Source: an uncultured Eubacteriales bacterium (GTDB taxonomy: Bacteria; Bacillota; Clostridia; Oscillospirales; Oscillospiraceae). Taken from it: 20,504 nucleotides of DNA. The position numbers and the translations under genes were made by a program. The DNA lies in NCBI GenBank assembly GCA_900545925.1, contig URAZ01000055.1, positions 1-20,504 on the forward strand, in the 5' to 3' direction. Each line of letters starts with the position of its first letter. Position 1 is the stretch's first letter. A model generated the notes under the pieces. The model was given only the letters and a program-made list of their open reading frames with translations. It was not told the origin of the DNA and made no database searches. This document shows, in pieces, positions 17,401 to 20,504 of this stretch.

Positions 17401-20400
17401 ATCAGCCGAAACACGAAGTCCCGGTAAACCATCGTCCGATGGCTTGCCGGGACTTTTTCTGCGCAGAATTTACTTGTATTTTATGCGGTGTTGAAAGAAA
17501 TACTCAAGTAGGAGATAAGCAAAAGCGATGTGTCACAGCCTGTTGAGTTTTTCCTCCAGTTCAGCCACGATGCGCTGTCGTTCTTCCTCGCTTTCTGCGC
17601 GTGCATACGGTTCCAGCGCGGCGTCCCGCTTTTGCTCCGCGTCGCGCGTCCATGCCTCAAACTCGGCCTTGGTCATGTCTTTTCGCATCGTGCGCGCGTA
17701 GTATTTCTTGTATGCCCGCTGCTGCACCTGCCAGACTTCATTGTTCGCAACTTTGTCTTTGAAGCTGCTGGCCGCGCCGATCTCCCGGCAGGTTTTGGTC
17801 GGGTCTTCCGGCGCAGGACCAGCGCAATAGGCAAAGGTCGCGCCCGGCGCCTGCAAAAACCAGCGCCCGCAGTTGGCGCAGCGCTTCGGAACAAAGCCGC
17901 GCTGTAAGCCCATCATGAACTCTGCATACACAAAATCCAGCAGCCGGTCAAAGTACATTTTTTCGACCACCTCTGCTTCGCGTCCAGTGCCGCGGATGCA
18001 GAACTGCGTGTTCACCTTCGGCGCGTCCACCTCCGGGCTTGCTCCAAGGCTGACGCCGCTGACGAACGGCTCCAACCCTTTTTTCTCGATCTGTTGTGCC
18101 AGAGAAGTTTTTCTCTGGCCCTTTTTCTTTTCAAACGGCTTGCCCGCAAAAATGCCGTCCAGGAACCACGCATAGCGCTCCTGAATCAATCGGATGGCGT
18201 CCAGCTGCTCCTGCATGAACCTCGGCAACGTATCGTCCTGCATCACATATTCGCGGAACGCTTCCTGCGCTTCTCCCACAAATAATTCGCTCACATCCAT
18301 GCTTGCAAACAGCTGAACGTCATTCCAATACAGGCGGTAAAGCGGTAAAGACGCAAATCCATTCGCCACAGACTGAAACGCCCGCGCTGCCTGCTCTGCA
18401 TCCTTTTCTGCAACGACCTTCCAATATTGATCCAATAATTCTTGAAACGGCGCAGCGTCAAGATTCAGAATTTCCGTCAGCACAGCGCCGTAGGGCTGCA
18501 TCGTCGGATTGGATTCCACCCAATAGCCGGACGCGCCGAACTCCACCTTCGTATTGGTGCGCGGCCGATGAAAATCCAATAAATCTTTCCCCAAAACGCC
18601 CATGTGCGTGCGCCTCCTTTGTAGAGAATGTATTTTTGTTTGTGTAGTGTATGCGCTTAAATGATACATTACCTATTGTGGAATGTCAATGGCTGTGCTA
18701 TCATCCGATTGTAGATTTGTAGAGAATGTATCTATAATAAATAATATCGAAAGGAAGTGAAAAAATGACTAAACTGGAAACTATCAACGCAGAAGATCTG
18801 CAAAATCGGACGTATGAACCAACGCCGTTTCTTGTCGACGAACTCATTCCGGAAGGCTTGCATATCCTCGCGGGCGCGCCGAAAATCGGCAAGTCTTGGC
18901 TGGCGTTGTGGCTCTGCTTATGCGTCGCGCAGGGACAAACGCTCTGGAATTTTACAACAACCCAAGGTGAAGTTCTGTACCTCAGCCTTGAAGATTCGTT
19001 CCAGCGTATCCAGACACGGCTCTTTGATCTGACCGAGGCCGCGCCACCAACGCTGCACTTTGCGATCATGGCTGACACGCTCAAGCACGGGTTGGAACAA
19101 CAGATCGAGCAGTTCTTGACAGAGCATCCTGACACAAAACTCGTTGTGATTGACACTTTGCAGCGCGTTCGTAGCACAGGAAATGACAGCAATCTGTATG
19201 CAAACGACTATCAGAACATCGGACTTTTGAAACGGCTTGCAGACAGGCGGCACATCGCAATTTTGCTGATTCACCATCTACGCAAGCTCCACGATGACGA
19301 TCCGATGAACATGATCTCTGGCTCGACGGGCTTAAGCGGCGCGGCAGATTCAACCTTCGTCCTGCAAAAAAGCTCTCGTCTTGCCAACATTGCCTCGCTG
19401 CATTGCAGCGGCCGTGACATTCCGGATCGCACATTAAAACTCGAATTTGGCGAGGAAGATCACGTCTGGAAACTGCTTGAGGACAGCAAATCTTGCAGCA
19501 CGACTTCTAAGATTTCAACGCTTCAACTCGTACATCTTTTCTCTGAATTGCTCCGTGCCGATCCTACATACCTCGGCTCACCATCGGCACTGTCTGCAAA
19601 GATCGACCCTGCCGGCAGCCTTGGTATCACGCCAAAAAAGATCACCCGGCTGGTGCGGGAAAGCGTTGCGGCTCTAAGAGAAAACGGAATTCTGGCAGAT
19701 ACCTACCGCAGCAACGGAAAACGGCGGATTTCGCTCAGACGTGCCGATAGTGCCGATTTTCCGCCTGTGAAAATAATCGGCACGATCGACCCTGCGGGTG
19801 TGCCGAACGCCTGCACCGCACCGTGAGGTGCGTGTCGCCGCTGTGTGCGGCTTTCTGCCCCGACAGCGAGTGTGTGTGCGGCGCGGCAGAAAAAGCCCAC
19901 GTTGCACCGACGTGCAAAGAACAAAATCGCAATCCAGCAAAGCGATTGCGATTTTGAGAGGAGGCGCAGCGGAATGGATGAGCTTTCGCGCTTTGCGCGG
20001 AAGCGAAGGATATGGAGCTTGTGCCGACGAAGGAGCCAGCATCGCATTTGGCTAGTCGCCGGTGTTCCGGCGCCCTGCCAAATGCTGTTTGCGGGCAGAA
20101 GCCCACACCCACTACTTCGTCACAAAGTCCGCTGCGCGTGTAACGCCCTGCGGGAGAGGGCATTCCACGCTCCGCTCCCTTGCTCCTCAGTTCCAAACAA
20201 AACCCGCTTCGCTGGGCTTTTGTTTGGTAGAGGGAAACGAAAGATACGGAGGAAAACATGCAAAAAATAAGCAATTCAGCATTCAAATCTCAGCACAAGA
20301 TTTAGAGACAATCCGCCAAAAAGCGGTTCAGGCGCACATGACCCAGAGCGATTATGTGACCGCCTGCTGCCTTGGCAAGCGCATCGTCGTCATGGATGGT

Positions 20401-20504
20401 CTCAAAGAAGTCCTGCGGCAGCAGAAAGCCATCGGCAACAACCTGAACCAGCTCGCTGTGCTGGCGAACACGGGCAAGGTGCAGTTTGCCAATCTGGACG
20501 CAGC

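Overview
The window looks like genome or mobile-element DNA from a GC-rich gut Clostridia, probably an Oscillospiraceae-type organism. This is an inference from gene content: a PucR-type regulator, a CotH-like surface protein, a LytTR/GHKL two-component pair, DUF1003, DUF6076 and a RepA-MobC mobilisation module. Shine-Dalgarno sites are strong (AGGAGG type) and several promoters are near-consensus sigma-A. Protein names come from motifs read by eye; no database search was possible.

Layout. 1-1130: C-terminal part of a tyrosine integrase, its terminator, and a 46-base 3' half of a tRNA-Arg(CCG) without its 5' half, followed by short repeats resembling integrase arm sites. 1133-8050: a catabolic-looking island. 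A PucR-family regulator (minus strand) diverges from an operon encoding a Cys-rich protein of unknown function, a GcvT-like folate-dependent methyltransferase, an intact SDR dehydrogenase and a frameshifted second SDR. A third SDR and a 70-aa protein converge on it. Three palindromes of the form TACAA-N-TTGTA sit between the divergent promoters. 8236-10323: a secreted, membrane-anchored CotH-like protein. 10324-10970: no intact gene, but a decayed C-terminal fragment resembling DUF6076.

10971-16746: a signalling and envelope module. A large beta-propeller-like lipoprotein and a stand-alone pseudo-receiver (lacking the phospho-acceptor Asp) are transcribed leftward. A LytTR response regulator and a GHKL histidine kinase are transcribed rightward from the same intergenic region, which carries an exact 9-bp direct repeat. 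A second lipoprotein downstream is preceded by a 9-bp direct repeat with the 22-bp period typical of LytTR regulators. 16904-17401: DUF1003 membrane protein with its own promoter and terminator.

17533-20504: a mobilisation module. A DUF6076 zinc-ribbon-like gene diverges from a RepA-like AAA ATPase gene, and a 16-bp direct repeat lies in both leader/promoter regions. A hairpin-rich non-coding stretch (candidate oriT) and the start of mobC follow. The mobC start codon is out of frame by one base at an A6 tract.

The most notable structural inference is that the tRNA half-site has the geometry of an attP or tandem junction rather than a simple chromosomal attL/attR. The region between the integrase end and the rep/mob module could therefore be cargo of a mobilisable element. 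The most notable regulatory systems are the three-palindrome PucR control region and the LytTR system with its pseudo-receiver and two lipoproteins.
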